This document shows positions 23,801 through 35,622 of a stretch of 64,000 nucleotides of DNA, piece after piece. A program made the translations under genes and the position numbers. The notes beneath the pieces were generated by a model. That model had not been told where the DNA came from and did not search any database. It saw only the letters and a list, made by a program, of their open reading frames with translations. Source of the stretch: Gossypium raimondii (taxonomy: Eukaryota; Streptophyta; Magnoliopsida; Malvales; Malvaceae); the NCBI RefSeq assembly GCF_025698545.1, contig NC_068575.1, positions 49,423,980 through 49,487,979 on the forward strand. Reading direction: 5' to 3'. Position 1 is the first letter of the stretch, and every line of letters starts with the position of its first letter.

Positions 23801-25566
23801 ATTCGAATGACTGTAGAAAAGAGGGTTCAATACACCGGATGCAAATAATCTCATTATCCCTATTTGAATATCTCACACTTCCTTCCCAAATTAACTATCT
23901 ATTAAATGAATGCAAGACGTTAATCATATAATATGGCAGCAAAAAACTGAAGATACTTACCCCACTACAAATGTGCATCCCCCATGTCAACCACCATAGA
24001 AACAAAAACAAAGACTTATTAGTTCTCTGTCATCGAGGAAGGAATTGTTTAACAATATAGAGCTATGCAACCAAAATCCACCTCGTGAGCCCAAAATATC
24101 CCTTTTCCACTGAAGCAAGTTGACGGGCGGCTACAATATAAGGATGGCCAGTACTTCTGAAGTGCACCCATCAATGTTGAGATCTACACACATATAGCAA
24201 CAAAGCTCAAGAACTAAGCCAATTGATGTAACACGTAGACTGAATCAAATTCACAGAGCAACAAGTAGAAAGATATTTATATCTATATAATTATATGAAA
24301 ATCAATAACTAAATAAAAGTTGATGATATAACAGCTTTTAAGGTTCAACTTCAACTTTTTCAGAAAATCAAGCCAACCTCTTAGGTTTCAAAAAAGTTGA
24401 GATAGGATTTATGCATATAATTTCAAGAGACCTCTAAACTATAGATTTCTTAAAAATAAAAGGAGTAATTGAACTGAATAGTTATAAAAAGACATAATAT
24501 CACAAGTTATCATCTATGTCAACAGCACATGCTCACTCTAGGTGGGTGCAAAAGGATTTAATAAAGCAAAATATGCTATCTTTATACATAAGCAGATTCT
24601 ATCAAATACAAAAGTTCTATTGCATAAGCATCATTTTGGATGCACCAATTAAATAACATAAATGACACACCTCTTTGATGTCAAATTGAGATCGAGCACA
24701 ACAGGATGGCCAGGATCCATCATTATAATCTGGCCATAATCCATCTACCAACCAGATCAAAGTTTTAAAGAAAAAGGATTAGAACATTTCTTCCTTCCCC
24801 TCCCCACCCCATGTCCCCGATGAATTAACATCTTGAGAAGAAAAAAAAGCACCTTTTGCATTGCGCATTAGGGACAAATACAATAGTTGAAAAACTAAAA
24901 GCTATTAGAAACCTGCCTTCCCTTAATATAATTACTTTGAAAAATAGAATACAGAATAAGATGCAAACTGTAAGATCTTATGTTCCACTCAGCGGTAGTA
25001 AATTACATAGCAAAACACGTCGACGCTTTATGAATTTTCGTACAAAACTGATAATTCTATGTAATATTCCAATGAACTTCAATCAGAATCTCTATAATTA
25101 AAATAACAATAAATAATTCCAAAGCTTCAATCATTGCTTGCAAGACAATGTAAAGCAGCCTTTCGAACTTCTAGACGATAGTTAACATTAAAATCATACA
25201 GTTAGTATCTTCAATATACAATACAAAAAAAAAACGGTTACGTCCATAGCCAAAACACTTACGAATCGTAAACTCAGTTGGAGAATCCGAGCTGCAGGGA
25301 GGAAAAAAAAAACTCAAAATTTAATTCACAACTGAAATTAGCTTCGAACAAGAAATGGAAGAATGATTTATTCACCCTCGGCAGCAGCCGTTGGAGGAGC
25401 AACAATGGCGAGTCTGGTGGCAGATGGTGCCGGGCCATTGAAGGGCCAAAGCGAAGTAGTCGAACTCCCTCTGTCGTTCAACCGCACTTCCATTAACGCC
25501 TATAATCAAACAGGTAGCTGATATTAGGGCGATGCAGAGAATGATTTGGGCTGAGAGGGACGCCAT
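20824..25566 (-). CDS. RNS2: S-like ribonuclease of the T2 family (RNS2 type)
   Basis: Nine coding segments on the minus strand: 25376-25566, 25263-25291, 24671-24744, 24082-24183, 23961-23964, 22935-23026, 21633-21794, 21177-21246 and 20824-20882. Phases close to 260 residues (Arabidopsis RNS2 is about 259). RNS2 enzymes are secretory-pathway and vacuolar endoribonucleases that recycle rRNA and are induced in senescence and phosphate shortage. Residues 1-26 form a signal peptide. Then come [13 protein letters not shown], the CAS I histidine (H74, FTIHGLWPDY), a cysteine-rich core, CAS II (H131 E132 W133 E134 T135 H136 G137 T138 C139) and the C-terminal extension. CAS II is split by a 4-nt exon that supplies TGG and the first base of the Glu codon. 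The usual Lys of CAS II (HEWEKHGTC) is Thr here; both histidines remain. I would still call it an intact gene. Confidence 0.88.
22616..22812. repeat. Short direct repeat in an RNS2 intron
   Basis: About 36 bp (CAAAGACATGCACCA, then GATCACAAGCATGAAACT) occurs at 22617-22652 and again at 22777-22809 in the same orientation within the 22 kb intron of RNS2. It is a small local duplication without visible function. Confidence 0.6.
23961..23964 (-). other. 4-nt microexon of RNS2
   Basis: On the minus strand the four bases TGGG stand between a good acceptor (CACATTTGTAG) and a consensus donor (GTAAGTATCT). They are the only way I found to join exon 24082-24183 (ending His-Glu in phase 0) to exon 22935-23026 (beginning with two bases, AA). 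Together they give His-Glu-Trp-Glu, the invariant core of the CAS II active-site motif. Confidence 0.75.
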
Positions 25567-26046
25567 TGTCAATGTTGAGTGGTTCTTGAGATGGGGGGAG
25601 GTCAAGGATAAGTTTGCTTCTTTGAAGGGGAAAGGGGAATTTAATCGGAGGTAGATCAGAGGAAGGATAGAGTTGTCATTTTCACCATTTATTAGGTTCA
25701 GTTTTTTTCTGATTACGAGACAATGCTGGTTTGTTATTCGTGTTTTTTTTTTTTTTTCAAATTCATGTCTGTTATTCGTTGGGTTGGCTGAAAGAGGCCC
25801 AGACGTCTGTTTTATGCTTTATAGGAACACTTGGTTTTCATATTCAAGCCCATTTTAACCCATATTATTTGATATTTTAGTTTGATTTTAATACTTAATT
25901 TAGTAATTAATTTTTTTTAAATTAATATCTGAGTTTCCTTTACTTACATGCGTTTTCTTTGTTCGATAACAACATTATTTCTTTTAATCCATGCATGAGA
26001 CATTTTCTTTCGACCATTAAAAATAAATAATTTGTCTAATTTCAAG
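25567..26046. other. RNS2 upstream region
   Basis: Leader and promoter of RNS2 (minus strand) lie at about 25567-25700, followed by AT-rich spacer. A T-run stands at 25741-25758. No TATA box was assigned with confidence. Confidence 0.4.
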
Positions 26047-26675
26047 TAAATTTGTTCAAGGGTCAGATTATTTGATCCGACTTTAACGTCTACCTAAAAG
26101 TGAAAAGATTTAGACAAAAATATAGGCTCAAAAAATAGATTTAGACAAAATAATAAGGTCCATTTCTTAAACGGGTCAAGCCTCAAGTAAGCTTTTTTTT
26201 GCTCGGGCCTGACCCAAATTTGCCAAAAAAAAACTGTTATTTTTTTATTGCTTTGTCGTTGATTTTTTATTATTTTGTTATCATTTCGCTATTATATTGT
26301 TACTATTTTGTTGTTATTAGTTGGATATTATATAACTCTATTAATTTTGCTACTATTTTAGAGGTATTTACTTGCTAAGTTGCACTTATTTTAGTGTTAT
26401 TTAAGTATATATATTTTTAAATATTTTTTTCATTTGTTGGAAAAATATTTATTTTAATGTTTTTAGTGTTTTTAATGTATTATATTTTTCATTTATTTTT
26501 ATATAAAACTAATAATATAAAAAATTTAATACGGGCGAATTAGGTCGGGTTAAGTTCAGGTTTTAACATTTTTATCTGAGCTGAGCTTTGGCAAAATTTT
26601 AAGCTCATTTTTAGGCCTGATCAAACCTAGACCGAAATTTTTTACTTGACGCAAGCCAACCTATAGATAACTCTA
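26047..26675. mobile_element. hAT-type MITE, long form (copy C)
   Basis: A 629-bp copy flanked by ATTTCAAG (26039-26046) and ATTTCAAA (26676-26683), an 8-bp target duplication with one mismatch. The left end is TAAATTTGTTCAAGGGTCAG and the complement of the right end is TAGAGTTATCTATAGGTTGG. The internal order of motifs (AAAAATATAGGCTC, GGGCCTGACCC, a TTGCTATTATTTTGTTGTTATT-like core, GGGTTAAGTTCAGGTTTTAACATT) follows the copy at 1868-2495. It is more decayed, with many G-to-A and C-to-T type changes, so probably older. Confidence 0.75.
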
Positions 26676-27216
26676 ATTTCAAAAATAAAACTATATTTGT
26701 TGTACCCTTATGCAAGTCCTTCTCACCTTTCGAAAAGTATCGTAAACTTAAACCTCGAACGAGTATATTAAACGTTTGAAAGCGTATCAATACAAAAAAA
26801 AATTAAAAATTAATTTTTTTATAAAAGTTAAAATTTTAGTATACATTTCGAGCGTAGGGTAGATTTTTTGTTAAGTCCCTTTGTTGTAAAGTTAGTTTTT
26901 AAATGGATTTTATATCAAATTCCTTTTAAATTCGTATGGTTTAAGAAAAGAAAGGATGATGATGGAGATGAAGATCCTAATGATGTTCACAAACACACTA
27001 AACAAAAAGGTAATGCACATTATTTTTGTCTTGGAACATTTTCCTTTTATTTTCGCTTAACATATATTATTTTTCTCATCTTAATATTTTTTAATCACCA
27101 TATTTAAATTATTTTATTTTTTAAAATGGTTATTTTCGTCGGTCAAAATATTAGTCTAATAATTAACGGTGTGTTTGATTCATTAAAATAGAGTGAAAAT
27201 GCGATGCACATGCACG

Positions 27217-27220
<4 letters not shown>

Positions 27221-27263
<43 letters not shown>
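27221..27263. repeat. (AT)n microsatellite
   Basis: A pure AT dinucleotide array of 43 bp. Confidence 0.95.
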
Positions 27264-27264
<1 letters not shown>

Positions 27265-28934
27265 TGAATGAACACACTGTAAAAATATAAAATTGTTTAG
27301 TTTGGTAGAATCACGTTGTACAAGAGATTAAGAATGTACCTGAAATGACTATTTTACCTTTAATAAAAATAATAATTTATTATTGTTTTAATTTGTTAAA
27401 TAAAATGTTATTAAAACATTTATCTAAAAGATAATAAATATTTAAAATTACTTTTTATTAATGTTTAACACTTTACATTACAACAATATATTTAAGTATT
27501 AAAAATTATGTTCTTTCATCATCTGTCTCTCACCTCCCTCGTTCTCCACCGCATCACTTCATCTTTCTTCTTTGAAAAATGAAATTTGTTGATGGATATT
27601 TCTATCGAAGAAAGAAGGAAAAAAACTCAAAAAGGGAAATATTGGAAGAATAATGCTGCACGTAATAAGCACTCAAACGGTGAAACTCGTCATGAGCAAA
27701 ACGATGAACCAAACAATTGGAAAATAGTGGGCCCAACGAATAAGAACAACGCCTACCTTATTACATCCCACCCTAAGTCTATTTAAAAATAAAATAAAAT
27801 ATGCCATAAATATTTATATTTTTAAAAATTTTAAATTTTATTTCTATATTTTTATTTTTATTTTAAAATTTATATTCAACTGTTAACACTGTTAATTTTT
27901 TTGTTAGAATCAAGTTCGTTACAATATTATTTTTTAATTACATTGCTATCAAATGAGTATTTTTACATTAAAATGTCGCAACAATAAATTTAACAATATT
28001 AATAGTTGGACCTACATTTTGAATTTGAAAAGTAGAGGGCTAAAGTCCTAAAGATAAAATTATAAGGACTAAATTCTAAATTTTTAAAAGTACATGGATT
28101 TATGACATATTGTAACCTAAAAAGACTTAACCCACAAATTAGTATTTAAACTATACCATTTTTCCTAAGATGGTATCTAAACTATTCTTTTATTACTCAT
28201 TTTACACAAAATGTTATATCTATTAAAAATTTTGGCCAATAATAGACTTTCAGATTATATAATTTTAAAAAATACTTCTTTTATTTTCTTTAAGATTAAT
28301 TCTCTTTCTCTCTCTATTTTTTTTTCTTTTATTCTTTTATAATATCTGACAATGCTAACAATACTCGAAGTTTGGCTTTCCAAGATCAGGATATTGGTGG
28401 TTAGTTTTATTCAAATATGTCTGCTTATTTGATCTGACGGGATTGAAAAAATTATTTCATCGATCAAAATCAATGTTCTCAGAATCAAACTGACTAATTA
28501 AAGTAGATGGGAACTAGTTAGGGTATAGATCTCAAGATAAGGTTAAACCGATTAATTCACAAATTGATACAAACTAATTGAACTAATTTTTTTAATATTT
28601 TTTTATTTTTATAAATCGATTGAACCTAAAGTAGTTTAGATACCACATGATAACGCATGATTGTTATCATTATTGTTGGTGGTAGGGGTAGAGTCGGGGG
28701 AATGATGTTTAAATGTAGGTTATGTTTGAAAGGTTCTCATTCATACTCTCTCAACGTTTTTGTGCAGAGTAGCTTATAATTTGACTACCGAACATTTAAA
28801 AGGTGATTCATCCGGTGATGGATGGTATAGGATGCTGAAAATGGACTCTGTTTTTTGGAATGTCATTGGTGGTACTGGTATCATGCTAAAGTGTGTTATT
28901 TCTTTATTCTTTCTTTCTATGGTTCTTGTAGTAT

Positions 28935-29190
28935 GTTAGACAGAGGTGAAGTCAAAAAATAAAAATAAAAAAATTGAAAGGGTTCGGGGTTGAATTGTAT
29001 CGTAAAAATATAATTTTATTATTTTAATAATTTATATCTTTATAAATTTTAAATGATTAAATCAAATTTTATTATTTTGAGAGAATAAAATATTATTTTA
29101 TCATTATTAATTTAAAATTTTATAAACTATAAACGAGCTTCAATAAAAATTTCTATTTTAAAAACATCGAACCAATAACTATTTTAATCA
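28935..29190. mobile_element. Relic of a second hAT-type MITE family
   Basis: Begins ACAGAGGTGAAGTCA and runs through ATAATTTTATTATTTTAATAATTTAT, AATTTTATTATTTTGAG and AATTTAAAATTTTATAAACTATAAA. This is the same internal order as the element at 34338-34564. The far end with the CTGGCTCTGCCCC terminus is not visible here, so the copy is truncated. Confidence 0.45.
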
Positions 29191-29384
29191 AACTAATTTC
29201 ATTAGCTACTTAGTTGTGTTTGATTCAACTATTATCAAAACTTACAATTTAAGCTAGTTAAATCATGTTACTCTTTTTCTTTTCTTCTGGCTCTATTTGT
29301 AGTAGAGGATTTGATTGAACTACTTGCAAAGATATTTTAGTGCCACCAAAAAGTGACAAAAAAATTGATGTTTTCGAAAGATAA

Positions 29385-29821
29385 TAGATCTGATCAAGGG
29401 TTGGGTCAGGTTAGATTCAAGCCGATACAAAATTTTAGGTTTGGTATTTAAGTTCGGGTTCAATCTGACTTGAAAATGGGCTTAAAATTTTGTCAAGCTT
29501 GACCATATTAAAAATGTTAAACTTGAGTTTGACTCAGCCCAACCATAATTTTTTTTAAACTTTTTATATAAAAACAAATTAAAAAGATATAATACATCAA
29601 ATATATTAAAATAAATGTTTTCCAATAAATTAAAAATACAAAACAAAATATAAGCATGTAATTCGAGGCCAGTCGAGCTAAAACAATTTTACTCAGAGGC
29701 TCAACCTGTTTAAAAACGAGTTATCCAAGCCTATTTTTCAAGCCTATACTTTTGTCCAAACCTTCCCACTTTTTAAATAAACCCTTAAACCTAGGCGATT
29801 AACCCGACTATGATCAAACTA
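29385..29821. mobile_element. hAT-type MITE, reverse orientation, decayed (copy D)
   Basis: The left end TAGATCTGATCAAGGGTTGGG and the complement of the right end, TAGTTTGATCATAGTCGGG, are related inverted ends. Inside is the family order in reverse: GGGTTCAATCTGACTTG, GGGCTTAAAATTTTGTC, an AT-rich core, then TCAAGCCTATACTTTTGTCC, CCTTCCCACTTTT. No matching 8-bp target duplication is left. The 437-bp length suggests internal loss relative to the 628-bp form. Confidence 0.6.
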
Positions 29822-30997
29822 CTAGACAACATCATTAAAGATATAGTTTATCAAAATTTTGGACTTTTTAGCACCTTTTTTTCTTTGATTAGCTTTCCCA
29901 AAATTAATTTTTGGGTCTATTTAAATTAGTAGCTGAGTTGCAGTCCCAAAATTGAATTTCTTACTCGGAAGAATTCAATGGTAGGTTTAAAATGAAGGAA
30001 GGTGGGTGTTATAGAAAAAGCAGAAAATTTTGGTGTAAGAAAAAAATGAAATGCTGACATGCGTGGCATAATATTATTGAATGGGATACTATCCTATGTG
30101 GTGGGGCAGTTTACGTTATAAGTTTTTAGTTTTAATTCTCGTATGGACATTGTTACCAATACACTAGAATGTGAATTTGAGTGCGCTAAAATGTAATATC
30201 ATTCTATTTATAGGTTGGGGAGGGATTTTGAGTAGTTGTAGGTATTGTGTTAAAAATAGCAGATATTATGAGATTATTCAAAAAATTCTTTATTATAGTT
30301 AAATTTGAGATTTAATATTTATATTTTAACTTCTCACTTAATTTGTTCCTATATTTTTATAATGTCATTAATTAGTCTAAATAGTTAATATCAGTAACTT
30401 TTAATTAAAATTGATCTAATTTTAATGTCCTAAATGTCTTAGAGACTAACACATATTTTAAGTTTGTCTTTTTGATCAAATTTTCAGTTTCAAATCCTAT
30501 ACTATGCTGAAATTTAAATTTCATCCATATGTTTTGATATTGTCATAATTTGATCCCTTTACTTATATTATTGAAACAAAATAAATGAACAAGGCTCAAG
30601 CCTACACTGCCGAGCCCAAACCCGTTTTCAAATAAAAGGAAATAAATAAACTAAAAAATAAAACATATTCAAACTAATCTAAGTAGTTAATATTGTTATA
30701 TATTTCAATTACAATGTTGATGCCATTTTTGAAGAACACTATTCCAGCAAGAAATTTACTTTATCACGATTTAGTTCAAATTTACATAAACATTTTCAAT
30801 GTTATTTTTTGTTACATCATTATCGAGTGATTTTTTATTTTTAAAATGTGACACCAATATATAGGATTTAGAGCATATTTTAAGCTTTAAATTTTTACTC
30901 CATCAAATAATTTGAAAATAGGTTGAGATTGAATCTAATTTTATTTTATCTTTCTTCTTAAATTCATTTTTAATAACATTTTTAACAATTTTGAAAA
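29822..30997. other. AT-rich gene-free stretch
   Basis: Nothing gene-like. Decayed dispersed repeat sequence (for example around 30330-30560, AAATTTGAGATTTAATATTTATATTTT), otherwise unassigned. Confidence 0.35.
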
Positions 30998-31963
30998 TAG
31001 GTCGAGTTGGGGTTGGTTAATATAAATTTTTAAGCCAGTTTTTTAGACGAGAAACGAGTCTAAAATTTTGTCCAAACTCAACCCAAATAAAATAATACTA
31101 AACTCGAGCTCCACCCGCCCATATTTGTTTTTTATATTATTTTTCATAGAAAAATAAATTTAAAAGTATAATACGTCAAATATATTAAATACATTAAAAT
31201 AAATGTTCCATAACAAATTGAAAATACATTTAAAAAAGTTTTATAATTGAATAGCATTAAAATAGTTGTAACTTAGCAAGCAGATGCTTCTAAAATAGTA
31301 GCAAAATTAATAATAAAACAAGAGGTATAACATCCAAACAATAACAACAAAACAACAGTAAATAATACGGAAAAAATTTAGACAAATTCGATCCAGGCCA
31401 AAAAATTATACCTAAGATCTCGTCCGTTTAAAAAAAAAGGCATTATATTTTGTCCAAACTTATTTTTTGAGCACAATATAAAATAAGTATACCAGCTAGA
31501 GGTGCTCATGGGCCGGGCGGCCCGGCCCGGCCCGACTGCCCGCCTGAAATATGGGAGGGTTCGGATAAAAATATAGGCCCGAAATATGGGTTTGGGCAAA
31601 AAAATGCTCGTTTAGAAAACGGGCTGGGCCTCGGGCACCACTTTTTTGCCCGAGCCCGGGCCCGGCCTGAATATATATATTTATTTTTAAAATACTTTTT
31701 TATTTTTTATTTTTAAAATAAAATTTTGGTGTTTATTAAAAAAATAGACCGGGCCGGGCTCGGACTTATGAATTTTTTTCTGGGCCGAGCCTGGACAAAA
31801 TTTTTTACCTATATTTTGGGCCGGGTTGAGCCTAGAATGCAGATTAAAATTATTTTTGGGCCCGGCCCGGCCCATGAGCACCTCTAATACCAGCACAGAT
31901 CCCTCTTATTTTTAAGACTGACCTTTACGTCTCAACGGATTACCCAGTTCATTATCAAATTTA
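30998..31963. mobile_element. Old hAT-type MITE split by a younger copy (copy E)
   Basis: A decayed reverse-orientation copy. Its left part (about 30998-31488) shows GGTCGAGTTGGGGTTGGTTAA, TCTAAAATTTTGTCC and an AT-rich core. Its right part, GATTACCCAGTTCATTATCAAATTTA (to about 31963), lines up with the right end of the copy at 29385-29821. The younger element 31497-31886 interrupts it. Without that insert and one target copy the element would be about 570 bp. Ends are approximate. Confidence 0.55.
31497..31886. mobile_element. Intact hAT-type MITE, short form (copy F)
   Basis: A 390-bp element with perfect 22-bp terminal inverted repeats (TAGAGGTGCTCATGGGCCGG plus GC) and a perfect 8-bp target duplication ATACCAGC (31489-31496 and 31887-31894). 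These features identify a hAT-type non-autonomous element and a young insertion. Each end has 100-150 bp of GC-rich sequence made of GGGCC/GGCCCG words (also GGGAGGGTTCGG and AAAAATATAGGCCC); the centre is AT-rich. It has no coding capacity. It is inserted inside an older copy of its own family. Confidence 0.92.
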
Positions 31964-32620
31964 GGGGTAGACGACATAAGGGCAATTTCTCAATGCCGAC
32001 AAGAGAAACGTCCGCAATATCCAAGCACAATAATATTTCTAAATTTTCTATCAATAAGAGAACTATTATTAAAATATAAAATCATCATTAATAATGAACA
32101 CTCATAGTAATTTAAATATTTTTATTTAACTATTCATCTATGTTAGAGGTTTTTTTTTATTGTAATTTAAGTTATTTAATTTTTTTAATTTATAAAAATA
32201 TTGAAATGTATAAACATTTTATAATAAAATATACTTTATAAAATACACTATCGTGGAATTTATTCTTATTTGATTTTGGAGGTAAAAGTATTCGGGAAAC
32301 CTTTATATTAGAAATTAAATTTTCTTTTTCTTTTTCTTTTTTACTCGTAAAAATGAGTAAATTAGTCTATGTATATTAGATTAAAGAATAAATATGTCCT
32401 GTTAAAAATTCCATTTAATTTTATTGTTAAAAATTTGTCATCGTATGCCAGCACGAGGTACATGAAACACGCCACATGTAATTATCCACGGCAGTTTTTA
32501 ACAATAGAAATGGATGAAATCTTTAATAAAGAGGAATAGTTTACTCTTTGATCTAACATACAGTTACTAATTTGCTCATTTTTTTAAATAAAATAAACAA
32601 AATGCAATCAGATTCCTAAT
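31895..32620. other. AT-rich gene-free stretch
   Basis: Apart from the tail of the older MITE copy (to about 31963), nothing recognised. Confidence 0.35.
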
Positions 32621-33009
32621 TAGACTTGTTCATGGTTTGGGCTACCCATCAAAGCTCAAAGGCCCATTCGAATACTGGGAGGGTTTGGGATTGGACAAAA
32701 AATAATCTCGTTAACCAATTTTTAAGTTTATAATACAATTATATTATGTTATCTTTATAACACACTAAATATATAATACTACTCTAATGTAAATATTAAA
32801 ATGATGTTAAGATAATTATATAAAAATTTCTAATAAATAAAAAAATATTAAATACTAAATTAAAATAATATAAATATTATTTTTAAAAAATAAAAATAAT
32901 ATGAGTGGACTTAAGTAAAATTTTAAGCTCATATTTTAAACCAAATCAAATTTAAACATACATATAATATATTAATATCATATTTAAGCTCGACTCACGA
33001 ACGCTTTTA
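32621..33009. mobile_element. hAT-type MITE, short form, decayed (copy G)
   Basis: A 389-bp copy, the same length as the intact one at 31497-31886. The left end is TAGACTTGTTCATGGTTTGGGC, then GGGAGGGTTTGGG. The right end, CGACTCACGAACGCTTTTA, is a weak complement. Flanks TTCCTAAT (32613-32620) and CTCCTAAC (33010-33017) match at 6 of 8 bases, as for an old target duplication. The interior is AT-rich and non-coding. Confidence 0.65.
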
Positions 33010-33017
33010 CTCCTAAC

Positions 33018-34329
33018 ACATAAATCTCTGTGACACATTTCCTTATTTGAGAGAATCGAAGTTTCTCGAGTTTTCAAAACAAAAAGAAAGAAAAATTTTT
33101 TTTTGATAGTAGCATTTTGATGATTCTTTTATTTGTAAGCATTTTGTTGTTATTAATTTTAGGGATGTCGGTAGTCTCTTCAAGAGGAAGCAACCCATCT
33201 GCTCAAAGCTACAATAAATTTTTTTTTTTTTAAACATGCAACGAAACGACAAACAAAATATGGAATCCTAAACAATTGTGAGTGCATTATTACTATTGAA
33301 TATATGTACTATAAATAATTTATATAATATAATTTTATTAAAAAAGTATACATATTTAATGGCCATTTTATACATGATAGTAAGTCCATATATAAACCAT
33401 TATTGTTAGTGTAGTAGTTTGTTGGCCATGTGAGGTGGGTTTGGCTTGCCCCATACATCATCACAAGTTTAAATCTAATTTTGGTGATTTTTTTCAATTT
33501 AAAAGAAGTCAATAAATCATCATTGGAACATGTTACGTACAGTGAAAATGAAATGATTAAGTTTATATAACGGTAGTTAAGAGTTCACAAATATATCCTC
33601 CTCAGTTTCTTCAATGCCCCCACACCTCTAATCATCATTCCTTCATTCTGCAACATTTTATGCTCTTTATTCCCTTATCACCAAAGTCAAACCTCTTAAT
33701 CTCTATTTCTTTGAGGAAAATTTTACCTTGAATTATCACCGATTGAGTCTCGATTCAATTAGTATTGATATTGTTGTCAATACAGAAAAAAGTGGATTCA
33801 AGTGATTTAATCGAATTTACTAATTCTATTGATTTTAATAATTTATTTTTCTTTTCCTAAAATCACCATCATCACAGTTTCCCTTTATTCCACTTTTCTC
33901 TTTTCTTTTTTTTCTTCTTTTATCTCCAGACAAATAAATAAAGTTGTTTTTTTGGGGTCTATTTATTATCTTCTTTAATAAGCATCCTATAAAGTTTTCT
34001 GCTTGCAAAAGCACCATGAAAAAAAAATCTAATGTGATTTTATTTTATTTTTTAAATATGACAAAATTTCATTATAAACAAAAGGGTCACAATAAAAAAA
34101 AACATCAGTTTCGAGTCTTTGAACGAATCTAGATTTTTGTGATTCTTATACACATCCTTACAAATTCATGAAACCCTACACCCATATTAAATTATTAATT
34201 TATTTCTCAATTACTAAAATTTCTTATTTTATTAATAATCAAATCCATTTAAGTACATTTTACATTCTAAATATCATTATTATTATTATTATATATTCAA
34301 GTATTATATGCCCATATGAATTTAAAGAA
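33018..34329. other. AT-rich gene-free stretch
   Basis: No gene supported. Runs of A or T and short frames without recognisable product. Confidence 0.35.
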
Positions 34330-34337
34330 ATCTAGAA

Positions 34338-34564
34338 CAGGTGAAGGAGATCGAATTAAATTATATATTTTATGATAGTAAAAATTACGATTTCACCATT
34401 TTAATAGTCTATGTTTTTATAAACTTTTAAGGATTAAATTAAAATTTTATCATTTTGAGTGGCCAAAATGTAATTTTATCACTACTAATTTAAAATTTTA
34501 TAAATTATAAAGAATTCTATTTTAGAGGAATCGGGACCCCTACTAGCCCCTGGCTCTGCCCCTA
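34338..34564. mobile_element. hAT-type MITE, second family
   Basis: A 227-bp element flanked by ATCTAGAA (34330-34337) and TTCTAGAA (34565-34572), an 8-bp target duplication with one mismatch. The right end CTGGCTCTGCCCCTA (complement TAGGGGCAGAGCCAG) and the left end CAGGTGAAGGAG are partly matching inverted ends. The body is AT-rich with CACCATTTTAATAGTC and GAGTGGCCAAAATG. It is related to the relic at 28935-29190 and distinct from the GGGCC family. Confidence 0.65.
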
Positions 34565-34572
34565 TTCTAGAA

Positions 34573-35622
34573 GTGTGTAAAACAAATATGTTTCACTAAA
34601 ATATATCTACTTGAATGTAAAATTAAAATTTAAGATTTATTTACATATACAGTAAAGAATATACAAATTATTTAAATAAAACGTTACATTTTATTTATTA
34701 GGGTAAGAAACTGTTGCTATTTTAAGCTTAGTATAAAATACATTTATCTCTATGGTTTTCAAGAATATTCATTTATTCTGTAAAAAAATTTGAAGAAAAT
34801 CTCTTAAACTCCTTTAAAATAAATTTACTCAGCAATTTAAATAAAATATAATTATTCTCTTTTCATTATTATTTTTATCTATGTATATTTAATTACAGAA
34901 TAATGAAATTTAATTACCTAAACATATTTTACTTTTTCATGAAAAAATATATTTGATTTCAATTAAAATTAAGTATTTATATTTATATTTATTTTTATAT
35001 ATTAATATAGAGATGAATTTACTATTTTTATGAAAGATTAATTAATTATCATTAATTATAATTTTTATTAGAAAATTAATTAATTAAAATATAAGATTAA
35101 AAACTAAAGAAAAAATGAGTTTATGACCAAGTTATTGAATACAATTAAACTAAAATTTAAATATTTAACATGTATTTGCATAAAAATAAATAAATTAAAA
35201 AGATAAAAACAATATATATTTAAATAAAATCTCATCTAGTGAGGTATTGGCTTAATGACAATGTCACCCTAGGAACTTTAATATCAATTTATGTGTACCA
35301 TGTGTGAGAGTTCTTAGGTCATATTTATTCATATTTTGTCCCACCAAATATAAGTCCTGTATATAAGTTCGGATATATTCTAATTATCAATTTAATTAAA
35401 AAATACATTGTATTTTAAACGATGATTATATTACAACATAATACTAATTAGATTTTTATTATTTTTAATTAAAAATATTGAATATAAATATTAAAGATAA
35501 CAAGATTAAATAAATAAAACAATAATTAATTAGTAAAAATAAAATTACCCTTTTGTTTAAATTTTATTTAACAAAGAAATGTTAAGCCTAGGGGCTTTAA
35601 TACTTCTCTCTATTTATTATTA
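34573..35622. other. AT-rich gene-free stretch
   Basis: Very AT-rich with no recognisable gene or intact repeat. Confidence 0.35.

Larger units (their letters stand above)
26684..29384. other. AT-rich gene-free stretch
   Basis: No gene supported. It contains a TA array (27221-27263), AT-rich decayed repeats of the 'AAATTTAGTCCTTATA' style at about 27790-28120, and a relic of the second hAT-type family at about 28935-29190. Frames at 26868-27107 and 27586-27786 have no recognisable product. Confidence 0.4.

Noticed and set aside
26868-27786. Two short plus-strand frames
   Set aside because: Low-complexity, AT-rich, no recognisable protein or exon signals.
29377-29829. Target duplication for the MITE at 29385-29821
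   Set aside because: The bases flanking the two ends do not match, so no duplication is claimed.
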